Positions 44,539-54,346 of a stretch of DNA of 64,000 nucleotides are shown here, piece by piece. The notes beneath the pieces were generated by a model. That model had not been told where the DNA came from. It was given only the letters and a program-made list of their open reading frames with translations, and made no database searches. Source of the DNA: Rhodovastum atsumiense (GTDB lineage: Bacteria; Pseudomonadota; Alphaproteobacteria; Acetobacterales; Acetobacteraceae); contig NZ_OW485601.1 in assembly GCF_937425535.1 (NCBI RefSeq), positions 3,207,501-3,271,500 of the forward strand, read 5' to 3'. The first letter of the stretch is position 1. Every line of letters starts with the position of its first letter. The translations under genes and the position numbers were made by a program.

Positions 44539-46830
44539 CTAACCCGTGATCCGCACGGGCTGGATTCGCTCGCTGGCCGGGTCGATCTCGGCAATGATGC
44601 GGGAAAATTGCGCAATATCGTCTGGAAATGCGTAAATTTCCGCTTTTCTGCTCACCTGCAGGACAAGCGCAGCCGCTTCATGCAGGCTGGGATTGGTCGC
44701 CGTCAAAAGACGGCATGGATCCCCCATCGCAGCGAAGGTGGCCAGCAATCCCCGATCTCCGCTGGCATCCAGCAGGATGGGCGGATGGGGAGCCCTTTCG
44801 GCGATCCGCTCGCAGACCGAAATCACATGTCCCAGGTCCTGCCCGGACGACGTCCGCAGCACGAAGACCTCATGATCACCCGTCATGGGCTGTGCCTGCC
44901 GCCATGGGACCTGACGACGCGCGTGCCGGGCAAGCTGGTAGTCCGCCCGCACGAGGCTGAGGTTGGGATTGTAATAAGGATCATTCGCCAGTGTGCTGCC
45001 CCAGCGGGACAGCATCGTGGCGATTTCGCCTTCGAAACGCGCCCGCTTGTCCGGATCCGTATCCAGCCCGCGGCTTGCGGATTCATGGTGGTAGAGTTCG
45101 GCAAGCGGGGTCCAGATGATCTTGTATCCGCGCTGGCGGATTTTCAGGCACAGATCGACATCATTGAAGGCAACGGTGAGCGCTCGCTCGTCGAGGCCGC
45201 CAATTTCTTCAAACACGGACCTGCGAAGTGCGAGGCACGCCCCGGTGACGGCGGATGCCTCGTGGGCCAGCAACAATATGCCGAAATAGCCGGGATCGTT
45301 GCGCTCTGATCCAAGCAGGATGTGATTGGCAACGCCTCCTTCGCCGGAAGGGCCATGCCCGGCGCCGACCACCACGCCGCCATGTTGCACGCGACCGTCA
45401 CCGTACAGCAGGCGTGCGCCGACGGCCCCGACCTCCGGCCGGATCGCCTGTGCGACCATGGCCTTCAGCCAGCCGGGGTCGATCACCTCAACATCGTTGT
45501 TCAGGAGAAGGATGATCTCACCGGTCGAGATTTCGGCCGCGCGGTTATTGAGCAGGGAGTAATTGAATGGACCGTCGATATTCAGTAATCTTACCCGCCT
45601 GTCGCGCGCCAAATTCTGAAAAAGTGTGAAGGTCTTTTGCTCGACGCTTCCATTGTTGACGATAATGACTTCAAGGTTTTCGTAGTCGGTCCTGTGGAGC
45701 AGGCCGTCCACACAAACCGAGAGGAGGTCCGATCGATCGCGCGTCGGGATGATGACCGAAACCCGTGGGTGTCTGGCCGGAACGGGGCGTTCGACCTTGA
45801 CCCAGCCTGGCATGTCGTCACGCATCGTCACGGATGCGCCCTTCACGCCGGTTCGTTCCAGGTGCTCCAGAACCGCGCGCCGGGCCGCTTCCGCGCATTG
45901 GCGCAACTGGCTTTCGGAGAAGGAACGGGCCTGGCCGCCCTGGCGCCAGTGATAAAGCACTGTGGGGATGTGGCGGATCCGGTCGGCTGAGGTGTGCTCG
46001 GAGAACCGCAGGGTCAGATCGTAATCCTGACTGCCCTCGAAGCCCGGACGGAACCCACCGATCTTGTTGAGGATCGAGCGACGGTAAACCCCGAGATGGC
46101 TCACGATATTCTGGCTCAGGAGCAGCTCGGGATCCCACCCGGGCTTGAAATAAGGATTTGAGCGAACCCCTAAGTCGTTGAACTTGTCTTCATCCGAGAA
46201 GATCAGATCTGCGTTCGGGTGCGCATTGATCTCGGCCACCACCTCATAAAGCGCATGAGGGGGGAGGCGATCGTCGTGATCCATCAGCGCAACGAATTCG
46301 CCGGTCGCAAGAGCCAGGGCGGAATTGCTGGCGTGGCAAATATGTCCGTTCCCCGCCCGGCGCACGATCTTGATGCGCCTGTCGCCCGCAGCGAATTCCT
46401 GCAGCACCTTCCATGTCATGGGGGTCGTGGACGCATCGTCGGCGATGCAGAGTTCCCAGTTCTCGTACAACTGGCCGGTCACCGACGTGATGGCCTCGCG
46501 AAGCAACGCCTCCCGGGTGTTGTATGCCGGCATGATCACGGAGATCAGAGGCTTGAACCGGAAACGCGCGATATGCATCCTGATCGCCACGTGGTCGGCT
46601 TCTCCCCGTGGCTCGTTGAGGGCGATCCAATCGGCATAGCTGCCCTCAGGGGCGGTGATCCGCTGAAGTGCACGATTGAAGCGCGGACCGAACCAGGGCA
46701 ACCGCAGCGCCAGACGAATAATGAATCTGGCAATCAAATGCGCGGTTCGAAAAGATACGGCAAATTTTTTTACAATTGGCAGAAATCGATTTAAAAACTG
46801 AAATATATATCCATGTATTTTAGATTTCAT
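44539..46830 (-). CDS. bifunctional (two-domain) family 2 glycosyltransferase
   Basis: A 763-residue protein with two GT2 catalytic domains. Domain 1 from about residue 100: ISVIMPAYNTREALLREAITSV and FVALMDHDDRLPPHAL. Domain 2 from about 360: VSVIIPTRDRSDLLSVCVDGL and IILLLNNDVEVIDPGWL, then FNDVDLCLKIRQRGYKIIW. The N-terminal 80 residues are basic and hydrophobic (IHGYIFQFLNRFLPIV). ATG at 46830 is preferred to a TTG at 46857. The first 90 bases are unusually AT-rich, unlike the rest of the window, hinting at transfer. Such proteins make O-antigen or capsule backbones. Confidence 0.88.
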   Translation of the reverse strand: MKSKIHGYIFQFLNRFLPIVKKFAVSFRTAHLIARFIIRLALRLPWFGPRFNRALQRITAPEGSYADWIALNEPRGEADHVAIRMHIARFRFKPLISVIMPAYNTREALLREAITSVTGQLYENWELCIADDASTTPMTWKVLQEFAAGDRRIKIVRRAGNGHICHASNSALALATGEFVALMDHDDRLPPHALYEVVAEINAHPNADLIFSDEDKFNDLGVRSNPYFKPGWDPELLLSQNIVSHLGVYRRSILNKIGGFRPGFEGSQDYDLTLRFSEHTSADRIRHIPTVLYHWRQGGQARSFSESQLRQCAEAARRAVLEHLERTGVKGASVTMRDDMPGWVKVERPVPARHPRVSVIIPTRDRSDLLSVCVDGLLHRTDYENLEVIIVNNGSVEQKTFTLFQNLARDRRVRLLNIDGPFNYSLLNNRAAEISTGEIILLLNNDVEVIDPGWLKAMVAQAIRPEVGAVGARLLYGDGRVQHGGVVVGAGHGPSGEGGVANHILLGSERNDPGYFGILLLAHEASAVTGACLALRRSVFEEIGGLDERALTVAFNDVDLCLKIRQRGYKIIWTPLAELYHHESASRGLDTDPDKRARFEGEIATMLSRWGSTLANDPYYNPNLSLVRADYQLARHARRQVPWRQAQPMTGDHEVFVLRTSSGQDLGHVISVCERIAERAPHPPILLDASGDRGLLATFAAMGDPCRLLTATNPSLHEAAALVLQVSRKAEIYAFPDDIAQFSRIIAEIDPASERIQPVRITG

Positions 46831-47210
46831 GGCGAACGGCCTTCCGCTTCGCTTCAATAAAGAAACGGTCGACCCAAAGGGGTGCCGATGCTGATTTCAA
46901 TCGGCATGGGAGAGGCCATGTCATGCGCCTGGAACGGCGCGCAATCCTCGCCCGGGGAAACCAGAACCATGACACGCGGAGCGGGGAAAACGGCCATCAG
47001 GGGCAGCCTCGAAACAACGGAGAGGATGCGCCCCAGATATGTGGGAAGAATTCCCACGTCAACCGAAATGAGCTATGCCATGCCCCGCGGCCGGCAGGGC
47101 CACGATGGTTCCGGGATGGTATCTCCTTGTTTTCGCGCGCGGCCGTATTCACCCGGGCCGCGCGCAGGCCGGTCAGCCCTTCGGGCTGCCGGTGTTACCT
47201 GCGGTCAGAC
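46831..47210. other. intergenic region upstream of the glycosyltransferase operon
   Basis: A 380-base gap with a 17-base inverted repeat GTGGGAA-GAA-TTCCCAC (47041-47057) and, at its right end, the two-hairpin repeat described separately. Short open frames exist on both strands (for example 46854-47057 reverse) but have no codon or domain support. The glycosyltransferase promoter presumably lies here. Confidence 0.5.
47135..47194 (-). repeat. two-hairpin terminator-like repeat, copy 1
   Basis: Follows the SDR stop on the reverse strand. First hairpin (about 47169-47193): CCGGCAGCCC and GGGCTGACCGG on the transcript. Second hairpin: GCGCGCGGCC (47135-47144) with its perfect complement (47156-47165). 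The same two hairpins in the same order follow the RTX gene at 55294-55350. Confidence 0.75.
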
Positions 47211-47924
47211 TCAGACATAGATCATCCGGCGGGTCATGCCGCCGTCGACCACGAACTCGGCGCCGGTGACGAAGCCGCTCTCCGGGCCGACCAGGAAGGC
47301 GACCAGGGCGGCGATGTCCTCGGGCGTGCCGACCCGCCCGGCCGGGTGCTGCGCATGATCGGCGGGGCGCAACGTCCCGCCATGGGTGTGGATCCAGCCC
47401 GGGCTGATGCAATTGGCCCGTACCTCCGGCCCGAGGCTGACCGCCAGCGCATGGGTCAGCGCCACCAGCCCGCCCTTCGAGGCGGTGTAGGGGAAGGTGT
47501 CCGGCTCGGACATGTGCGCGCGGGTCGAGGCGATGGTGACGATGGCGCCGCGCGCCGCCCGCAGCAGGTCCTCGGCGGCACGGGCGAGCAGGAAGGTGGC
47601 GGTGAGGTTGGTGGCGAGCACCGTGTTCCACTCGGTCAGCGTCAGCTCGGACAGGCTGCGGGTGATGCCGAAGCCGGCATTGCTGACCAGCGCGTCCAAC
47701 CGGCCTTCCTGCGTGCGCACCGAAGCGACGGTGCGGATGACCTCGTCCTCGTCGGCCATGTCGGCCTGCTCGAAGCGGGCGCCGAGCCGGGCGGCGAGGT
47801 CGGCGCCGGCGGGGTCGCGGTCGACCAGCACCACGCGCCAGCCCTCGCGCGCGAGCCGGGCGGCGACCGCCGCCCCGATGCCGCGTGCCGCCCCGGTGAC
47901 CAGGGCCGTCCGATCCTCCGGCAT
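47211..47924 (-). CDS. SDR-family NAD(P)-dependent oxidoreductase
   Basis: A 237-residue classical short-chain dehydrogenase. Cofactor motif TGAARGIG (10-17), NAG in VSNAGFG, catalytic Ser in TIASTRAH and YTASK, and the NCISPGWI loop followed by GAEFVVDGGMT. The acidic VDRDP after the second strand hints at NAD preference. GGGAG precedes the ATG by about seven bases. Substrate unknown. Divergent from the SOUL gene. Confidence 0.9.
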   Translation of the reverse strand: MPEDRTALVTGAARGIGAAVAARLAREGWRVVLVDRDPAGADLAARLGARFEQADMADEDEVIRTVASVRTQEGRLDALVSNAGFGITRSLSELTLTEWNTVLATNLTATFLLARAAEDLLRAARGAIVTIASTRAHMSEPDTFPYTASKGGLVALTHALAVSLGPEVRANCISPGWIHTHGGTLRPADHAQHPAGRVGTPEDIAALVAFLVGPESGFVTGAEFVVDGGMTRRMIYV

Positions 47925-48076
47925 GAGCGTCTCCCTTCTGCCTGCCGTGCCAACGCCGCCGGCGCGCCGCCGATGCGCCGGGACGGCGCTGCTTTCACGT
48001 GTGATGATCTCTCTTTCTGTGACGCAACCCCGGTCCCATCTGCGCAGTCAAGCGGGATGCAGGAGAGGAGGGGACA

Positions 48077-48709
48077 ATGTCGCAGATGCGCCTGGCGGCG
48101 ATGGCGTCGGGGGTGTTGCTGGCCGGCTGCTCGGTGCTCGGGGTGCGCCAGGGCACCGAGGAGCCGCGCTATACCGTGCTCGCGCTGGCCAACGGGGTGG
48201 AGATCCGCCGCTACGGCCCGCGCATCGCCGCCGAGACGGTGGTGGCGCAGGACGAGATGGCGGCCCGCAACACCGGGTTCCGCCGGCTGGCCCGCTACAT
48301 CTTCGGGGCCAATCGCCGGCAGGTGAAGATCGAGATGACGGCGCCGGTGGCGCAGGGGCACGGCGAGGCGATCGCCATGACCGCGCCGGTGGCGCAGGAC
48401 CGCCGCCCGGACGGGGCCTGGGTGATCCGCTTCTTCATGCCGGCGAAATGGACCATGGAGACGCTGCCGGTGCCGGATGACCCGGCGGTGCTGCTGGTGC
48501 AGGTGCCCGAGCAGACGGTGGCGGTGCTGCGCTTCACCGGCTGGCGCGACGCCGGGACGATCGCCGGGCGGCAATCGGAGCTGCTGCGGCGGCTGGAGGC
48601 GACGACGTGGCGGGCGGAGGGCAAGCCGGTCGTCTGGTTCTACGATCCGCCCTGGACGATCCCGTTCCTTCGGCGCAACGAGGTGGTGGTCCCGGTGCTG
48701 CCACGCTGA
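48077..48709 (+). CDS. SOUL-family haem-binding lipoprotein
   Basis: A 210-residue SOUL/HBP protein with a lipoprotein signal ending LAGC, so probably anchored to a membrane from the periplasmic side. Domain landmarks: EIRRYGPRIAAETVV, GFRRLARYIFGANRRQVKIEMTAPV and repeated IAMTAPVAQ, then IRFFMPAKWTMETLPVPDDPAV and VAVLRFTGW. Family members bind haem or tetrapyrroles; the role in bacteria is poorly defined. GGAGGGG lies just before the ATG. Confidence 0.88.
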   Translation: MSQMRLAAMASGVLLAGCSVLGVRQGTEEPRYTVLALANGVEIRRYGPRIAAETVVAQDEMAARNTGFRRLARYIFGANRRQVKIEMTAPVAQGHGEAIAMTAPVAQDRRPDGAWVIRFFMPAKWTMETLPVPDDPAVLLVQVPEQTVAVLRFTGWRDAGTIAGRQSELLRRLEATTWRAEGKPVVWFYDPPWTIPFLRRNEVVVPVLPR

Positions 48710-48725
48710 GGCGGCGGTTTCCGCG

Positions 48726-49664
48726 TCAGGCCGGCACGGGTGTTGCGGGGCGGATGAAGCCCGGCGCGGTGGCCCCCTGCACCGTCGTCGTGCTCACGCG
48801 GGCCGGCGCGGGGGTGGCGAGGAAGCCGTGCTCGGTGCCGGAGGCGTCCTCGTAGGTTCCCACCACCAGCCCGGCGTTGTTGAGATCCTGCGCATAGGTG
48901 TTCGCCGTGGCGGACGCCTCCAGCGAGGTGAAGCGGCCGTGATCGAGCAGGTAGACGCGGTTATGGCCGATGCCCTCGCCATTGGGCTGCGGCACCGTCA
49001 CCCAGAGATTGCCGACGACCTGGCCGCGGTTGTTGATGCCTTCCACGGTCGGCGGCAGGTCGGTGCCCGGCGGGACGATGTCGGTGAAGCGGCCGCCGGG
49101 ATGCGCGAGGAAGGCATCGCCGCTGAACGAGCCGGGGGCGTTGTGGGCGCTGATGGTGATCTCGCCGGCATTGTCGATGCCGCTGGCGTGCAGGTAGGTG
49201 CCGCCGATGGGGGCGGCCGGGCCATCCGGATAGCCGGGCACGCGGATGGTGGTGAAGCGGCCCTGGCCGTAGCGGAAGACGTTGGCCTGGATCAGGTGCG
49301 CGCCCGCCGTCCGGGTGCTGCCCACGATCTGGCCGGAATCGTTGATGTCCTCCGGCAGGGTGGCGGCCGCGCCGGGGGCATCGAGCGTGGTGAAGCGGCC
49401 GTTGTTGTCGAGGAACCCGTGCTCGTGTCCCAGCCGGTCCAGATAGCTGCCGACGATCTGGCCCTGGTTGTTGATGCCGGAGGCACTGGTGGCGGTAGCG
49501 CCCGGTGCGTCGATGGTGGTGACGTTGCGCCCGGTCCTGAGGAATCCGTGCTTGTGTCCGGACCTGTCGACGTACGAGCCGACGATCTGGCCGCTGTCGT
49601 TCAGCCCCATTGGCAAAGTGCTGCTGGCCCCCGGAATCGCAATGTCAGTAAATATGTAAGCCAT
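48726..49664 (-). CDS. HAF-repeat extracellular protein
   Basis: A 312-residue protein built almost wholly from HAF repeats: units such as GINNQGQIVGSYLDRLGHEHGFL, alternating with FTTLDAPGAAAT-type strands, repeat about six to seven times. The fold is expected to be a beta-propeller-like or beta-rich extracellular structure. There is no clear signal peptide after the chosen ATG at 49664 (MAYIFTDIAIPGA), so it may use a non-Sec route; a longer start at 49718 adds a hydrophobic stretch. Function unknown. It converges on the SOUL gene. Confidence 0.75.
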   Translation of the reverse strand: MAYIFTDIAIPGASSTLPMGLNDSGQIVGSYVDRSGHKHGFLRTGRNVTTIDAPGATATSASGINNQGQIVGSYLDRLGHEHGFLDNNGRFTTLDAPGAAATLPEDINDSGQIVGSTRTAGAHLIQANVFRYGQGRFTTIRVPGYPDGPAAPIGGTYLHASGIDNAGEITISAHNAPGSFSGDAFLAHPGGRFTDIVPPGTDLPPTVEGINNRGQVVGNLWVTVPQPNGEGIGHNRVYLLDHGRFTSLEASATANTYAQDLNNAGLVVGTYEDASGTEHGFLATPAPARVSTTTVQGATAPGFIRPATPVPA

Positions 49665-50100
49665 TGCAGCATGACTCCTGGATTTCCAAAACGATTCGAA
49701 CAAGAACGCCAGCAACATAACATTATTGGATATACGTCGGGATTGATTTGACCTTCATCACAGAAATATGCACGGAAGTTCTGCGGCGGGACCAATAACG
49801 GCCGCGGTGACATGGGCGGCCGTCACGCCGGCCGGCGGGGTTTCCTCAACGGGCTGTTAATGTGCGCGGCGTCTTATGGCGGGGCGGCCTTCACCTGCTG
49901 AAGGCGTGCGGCGGGGCCCGCAGGACCGGATCGGTGAGGGGGCGCGCGAGCGGAACGGCGGACGGTTTTCGAAAGGGGGGGGCTCGTGGCTTTTCCCGCG
50001 TGACCCGGTCCGCCCCGTGTCGCCGTGCCGTCTGCATCCCCGTGCCGGGACGGGCACCGGCGTCAAGCGGTTGCCATGATCCTGGCTGGAGACCTGAAAT
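49665..50100. other. divergent intergenic region, HAF protein and TPP enzyme
   Basis: A 436-base gap, AT-rich at 49670-49770 where promoters are likely, then GC-rich. No repeat or small gene that I can support. The TPP gene ribosome site GGAG lies about ten bases before ATG 50101. Confidence 0.5.
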
Positions 50101-51840
50101 ATGCCCGATCTGCGCCGGCACGCGGAGTCCAATTTCCTCTGGGCCTGTGCCATTGTCGACGCCCTCGTCTCGGCCGGGGTGCGTCATGCGGTGATGTCGC
50201 CGGGGGCCCAGATGGTGCCGGTCGCGCTGGCCTGCCGGCGCAACCAGGCGCTGCGCTGCTCGGTCGTCGTGGACGAGCGCAGCGCGGCGTTCAAGGCGCT
50301 CGGCCTTGCGCGCGGGGCGCGGGCGCCGGTGATCCTGGTCTGCACTTCCGGCTCCGCGGTCGGGCAGTTCTATCCGGCGATCATCGAGGCGAATCTCGGG
50401 ATGGTCCCGCTGATCGTGCTGACCTGCGACAAGCCGCCCGAAAGCCAGTTCCGGGCGGTGGCGCAGGCGATGGACCAGGACCGGATCTATGCCTCGCATG
50501 TGCGCGCCTCGCACGACCTGCGGCTGCCCGACGAGACCATCGCGCTGCTGCCCTCGCTGGTCGGCAAGCTGGTCGAGGCGTCGCTCTGGCCGACGCCGGG
50601 GCCGGTGCACCTGAACCTGAGCTTCCGCCCGCCGCTGGTGCCGGCGGGCCGGCAGGGCCCGGAGCTGCCGGCCCCGCCCTGGGTGCAGATGCCGGTGCGG
50701 ATGCCGCAGCCGGACGACGCGCGGTCCCTGGCGCGGATCATCTCCGCCGGCCCCGGGGTGATCGTCTGCGGCCCGCGCGAACTCGGCCACGAGACCGCCG
50801 CGGCGATCAGCGAGCTGGCGGCGCACCTCAACTGCCCGGTGCTGGCCGATTCCTGCTCCGGCCTGCGCTTCGGCGGCCATGACCGCAGCGCCCTGATCAC
50901 GCATGCCGACGCGGTGCTGCGCCGCTGCCCGCCGGGGGATGCCGCGCCGGCGTGGATCCTGCGCTTCGGCGGCACACCGACCTCGGAGACGGTGCTGTCC
51001 TGGCTCGATGGCAGCGGCGCGCGCGAGCACATCATCGTCGAGGAAACCGAGCTCTGGCCGGATCCGCTGGCGCAGGCCAGGACGACGCGGATCCTGCGCG
51101 CCACCCCGGCGCTCGTCTGCCGCCAGTTGCGCAAGGCGGCACGGCCGGCGCCCGTGTCATGGCTCGCGACCTTCCAGGCGGAAGACCGCCGCGCCGCCCG
51201 CATCCTGCACGGGCTGTGCGACCGGCCCGGCCCGTTCTGGGAGGCACATATCATCCGCCGCCTGCTGGCGAGCCTCGGCGACGGTGACACGCTGCTGGTC
51301 GGCAACAGCACCCCCATTCGCGATTTCGATGCGTTTTCCGGCACCGCGCCCGACTGGATCCGGCTGATCGCGAACCGGGGCAGCAACGGCATCGATGGCG
51401 GCGTCGCCTTCCTCGCCGGCCTCGCCGAGGCGTCGTGCGGCCGGACGGTCGGGATCATCGGCGACCTGGCGTTCAGCCACGATGTCGGCGCGCTGCAACT
51501 GGCCAGGGGGCGCGATGTCACGCTGGTCGTCGTCAACAACGGCGGTGGCGCCATCTTCGAGTACCAGGCAGTGGCCGGGATTGCCGAATTCGCCGATTTC
51601 CTGGCCGCCCCCGGGCTCGACATCGCCGCCCTCGCCGCGGCGTTCGGATGGACGCACCATGTCGCCACCGAAGAGACCGCCTTTGCCACCGCGCTGCGCC
51701 GGACCCGCGCGACGCCGGGGCCGCATCTGATCGAGGCGGTGGTCGATCGTGCCGCCAGCGTGGCCCGGCACCGGATGTTCACCGCCCTGGTGGCGCAGGA
51801 CGGGGAAGGGGCCGAACTGGAGGCACTCGCGCCGGCCTGA
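50101..51840 (+). CDS. MenD-like thiamine-diphosphate-dependent enzyme (orphan)
   Basis: A 579-residue TPP enzyme most like MenD: N-terminal SPGAQMVPVALAC with VVDERSAAFKALGLA (activating Glu59), VCTSGSAVGQFYPAIIEANL, LTCDKPPE, then C-terminal VGNSTPIRDFDAF, ANRGSNGIDGGVAF, GIIGDLAFSHDVGAL and VVNNGGGAIFEY (TPP/Mg site). True MenD makes SEPHCHC for menaquinone, but the substrate Arg of its SPGSRS motif is replaced by SPGAQM and no other men gene is in this window. It probably performs a different 2-oxoacid ligation. Alphaproteobacteria usually rely on ubiquinone. Solitary gene convergent with the chemoreceptor. Confidence 0.8.
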   Translation: MPDLRRHAESNFLWACAIVDALVSAGVRHAVMSPGAQMVPVALACRRNQALRCSVVVDERSAAFKALGLARGARAPVILVCTSGSAVGQFYPAIIEANLGMVPLIVLTCDKPPESQFRAVAQAMDQDRIYASHVRASHDLRLPDETIALLPSLVGKLVEASLWPTPGPVHLNLSFRPPLVPAGRQGPELPAPPWVQMPVRMPQPDDARSLARIISAGPGVIVCGPRELGHETAAAISELAAHLNCPVLADSCSGLRFGGHDRSALITHADAVLRRCPPGDAAPAWILRFGGTPTSETVLSWLDGSGAREHIIVEETELWPDPLAQARTTRILRATPALVCRQLRKAARPAPVSWLATFQAEDRRAARILHGLCDRPGPFWEAHIIRRLLASLGDGDTLLVGNSTPIRDFDAFSGTAPDWIRLIANRGSNGIDGGVAFLAGLAEASCGRTVGIIGDLAFSHDVGALQLARGRDVTLVVVNNGGGAIFEYQAVAGIAEFADFLAAPGLDIAALAAAFGWTHHVATEETAFATALRRTRATPGPHLIEAVVDRAASVARHRMFTALVAQDGEGAELEALAPA

Positions 51841-51862
51841 CGGCCGGTGTCGCTGAGGAGGT

Positions 51863-51895
51863 GGACGGGCGGCCGTGCTCCGGCCGGTCCCGTCC
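51863..51895. terminator. bidirectional hairpin between TPP enzyme and chemoreceptor genes
   Basis: Nested stem GGACGGG/CCCGTCC (51863-51869, 51889-51895) continuing into CGGCCG/CGGCCG (51870-51875, 51881-51886) with a TGCTC loop and a two-base bulge, between convergent stops. Confidence 0.65.
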
Positions 51896-51913
51896 ATTCC
51901 CCGCCGCAACCGG

Positions 51914-53980
51914 TCAGGCCGTCCGCAGGCGGGTGAGAAACCCGTCCACCTTGCTGCCGAGCGCGCCGGTCTGGGTGCGCACCTCGCCGGCCATGGCGGC
52001 GACCTGGGAAGATGCCTCCGAACTCTGCTGCGCCGCCTTATCGACCCGGGCGATGATCCGGCCGATTTCGGTGGTGCTTTCGGCGGCGCGCTGGGTGTTA
52101 CCGGCGATTTCCTGCGTCGCCATGCCCTGCTCGGTCATCGCGGCGGCGATCGTGGTGGCGATCTGATTCATCCGCTCGATCGTGCCGGCGACGTTGCCGA
52201 TGACGCTGGCGGTGTCCTGCGTCGCCCGCTGCATCAGGTTGATCTGCGAGACGATCTCGGCGGTGGCGTTGCCGGTCTGGGTGGCCAGCGTCTTCACTTC
52301 CGCCGCGACCACGCTGAATCCCTTGCCGGCCTGCCCCGCGCGGGCCGCCTCGATGGTGGCGTTGAGCGCGAGCACGTTGGTCTTGCTGGCGATGTCGCTG
52401 ATCAGCGCGACCACCTCGCCGATCTTGCCGGCCGCCGAGGTCAGGCCGTGCACCTGGCTGACCGCGCCGTTCGCCTGCTCGACCGCTTCCGCGGCCACCT
52501 GCGTCGAGGCGGCGATCTGCCGGTTGATCTCCTGGATGGAGTTGGACATCTCCTCGGTGGCGGCGGCGACCGACTGCACGTTGGCGGTGGTGTCCGACGA
52601 GGCGGAGGCCATGGCCGAAGCCTCGGTGCTGGTCTGGCCCGCCATCCCGGCCATGGCGTGGGCGGTGTCCTGCATGCGCCCGGCGGCGGTGCCCACCGCG
52701 CCGACCACCTGCCTGATGTCGGTTTCCAGGTCGTCGGCCATGCGCAGCAGCATGGCGCGGCGCTCGGCGAGTTCGCGCGCTTCCGCCTGCTTCTGTTCCT
52801 CGGTCAGCCGCGCCACGCGCTGGGTGTGTTCCTTGAAGACGGACAGCGCCCCGGCCATCCGGCCCACCTCGTCGCCGCGGTCGCCATAGGGGATGTCGCG
52901 GTCCGCGCCGGCCGCGAGCTCGGACATCACGGTGGAGAGGCGGACGATCGGGGTCAGCACGCGCCGCATGAACAGGACCATGGCGAGCGCGGTCAGCCCC
53001 AGCACCACCAGGATGGCCGCGGCCGTCACGATCGTCCCCTGCAGGCCGGTGGCGCGGATCTCCTCCACCGCCGCCTGGCCGTCGACGAGGGCGGCGTCGC
53101 GGATGCGCATCAGCGAGGCATTGGCCTCGACCGCGGATTTGCGCCAGGCATCGACGCCGACCGGATAGGGCGTGCCGGCGAAGGCGGCGGCGACCAGCTC
53201 GTTGCGCAGCCCGCTATTGGCGCCGAAGTAACGGTCGCGCGCGAACCCGATCCCGTTGCGGGTCGTGGCCGGGATGGCCGGGTCGTCGCTGCGGTCGAGG
53301 ATCTCGGCCCAGAGCTGGTCGATGCGGCCGGTGGTGTGGTTGATGCGGTCGCGTTCGTCCTGCGTGGCCGCGCGCCCGGCGGAGAGCAGGTCCGACAGCA
53401 GCAGCGAGGTGATGCTCGCCGCCTGCCGGATTTCCCAGCCCTTCTCGGCGATGTCGAGCAGGCTGCCGGCTTCCGGGCTGAGCCGCATCGTCTCGTTCAG
53501 GCGTTCCTGGATCAGCCGGTTCAGCCCGGCGATCGCGACGCCGTATTCATCCATGATGGTGGTGGCGATGGTGGCGGGGCGCGCCGGCTTCGGCTGGGCC
53601 CACTGGCTTTCGGCGCTGGCCCGCGCCGCCTGGATGCGGGTGCGGACCGCCTGCACCTGGCCGTGCAGCTCCGGCAGGTCGCGGGTGAGGAGCTCCAGCC
53701 GCGAGAGCTCCGCATCCGAGGCATCCCGGTTGGCGGTGTATTCCCGCAGCATGTCAGCGCCCGCCGGGGCGGCGCCGAGCAGGGCGCGGTTCACCGGCCC
53801 GCGCTCGATGGTCAGGTTGCCGCTGGCCCCGAAGGCGGCGGCCAGCGTCGCCTCGGCGGCATAGGTCAGGCGGGCCCGGTCGTAGGAATCCCAGCGATCC
53901 CGTAGTTGCAGGCCGGCCATCAGCACGACGATGCCGGATAGCATCGCTGCAAATGCCAGCCCCAATGTTCGGATGGACAT
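51914..53980 (-). CDS. methyl-accepting chemotaxis protein
   Basis: A 688-residue inner-membrane chemoreceptor. TM1 about 7-27, a roughly 285-residue helical periplasmic sensor, TM2 about 313-336, a HAMP domain ([30 protein letters not shown]), and a cytoplasmic signalling hairpin with the conserved tip [21 protein letters not shown] near 532-552 and [13 protein letters not shown] following. Start ATG at 53980 lies after GGGAGA; a TTG at 53986 is alternative. Divergent from the RTX gene. Ligand unknown; implies motility or taxis. Confidence 0.93.
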   Translation of the reverse strand: MSIRTLGLAFAAMLSGIVVLMAGLQLRDRWDSYDRARLTYAAEATLAAAFGASGNLTIERGPVNRALLGAAPAGADMLREYTANRDASDAELSRLELLTRDLPELHGQVQAVRTRIQAARASAESQWAQPKPARPATIATTIMDEYGVAIAGLNRLIQERLNETMRLSPEAGSLLDIAEKGWEIRQAASITSLLLSDLLSAGRAATQDERDRINHTTGRIDQLWAEILDRSDDPAIPATTRNGIGFARDRYFGANSGLRNELVAAAFAGTPYPVGVDAWRKSAVEANASLMRIRDAALVDGQAAVEEIRATGLQGTIVTAAAILVVLGLTALAMVLFMRRVLTPIVRLSTVMSELAAGADRDIPYGDRGDEVGRMAGALSVFKEHTQRVARLTEEQKQAEARELAERRAMLLRMADDLETDIRQVVGAVGTAAGRMQDTAHAMAGMAGQTSTEASAMASASSDTTANVQSVAAATEEMSNSIQEINRQIAASTQVAAEAVEQANGAVSQVHGLTSAAGKIGEVVALISDIASKTNVLALNATIEAARAGQAGKGFSVVAAEVKTLATQTGNATAEIVSQINLMQRATQDTASVIGNVAGTIERMNQIATTIAAAMTEQGMATQEIAGNTQRAAESTTEIGRIIARVDKAAQQSSEASSQVAAMAGEVRTQTGALGSKVDGFLTRLRTA

Positions 53981-54346
53981 ACGCAATCTCCCGTATTCAG
54001 ATGGCGCGCTTCAGGGCATTGGGGAATGTTCCTGTATCGAAGCGACGCCCGTTTTCCTGCCGGCCTGCTGGTTCCGTGCCGGTTGGCGACGCAGGATGTT
54101 CATGCGTTTGCTTGGCCGTTACGGGGGCATCCGGACGGCGCGACCACAGCACGGGCCGGTTAATCCCGAATGAGCGGCGGGGGGGGTTGCGCCGCGACGG
54201 GCGGAACGGAGCGTCGCGACGTGACCCGCGGGTGGATCATGGGTAAGTGAAGTCGCGGATTATACTGAAGCCGTGCTAGTATTTAATGCAGTGGGATTTG
54301 CACTTGGCCGGGCTTTTTGACCGGAAACTGCACGGGGGAAGACGGC
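53981..54346. other. divergent intergenic region, chemoreceptor and RTX protein
   Basis: A 366-base gap. An AT-rich stretch at about 54250-54300 (containing TATACT and TAGTATTTAATG) likely holds the RTX promoter. I see no gene or repeat. Confidence 0.5.

Noticed and set aside
46854-47220. Short frames upstream of the glycosyltransferase operon
   Set aside because: No ribosome site, domain or conserved composition; overlapping frames on both strands look equally random.
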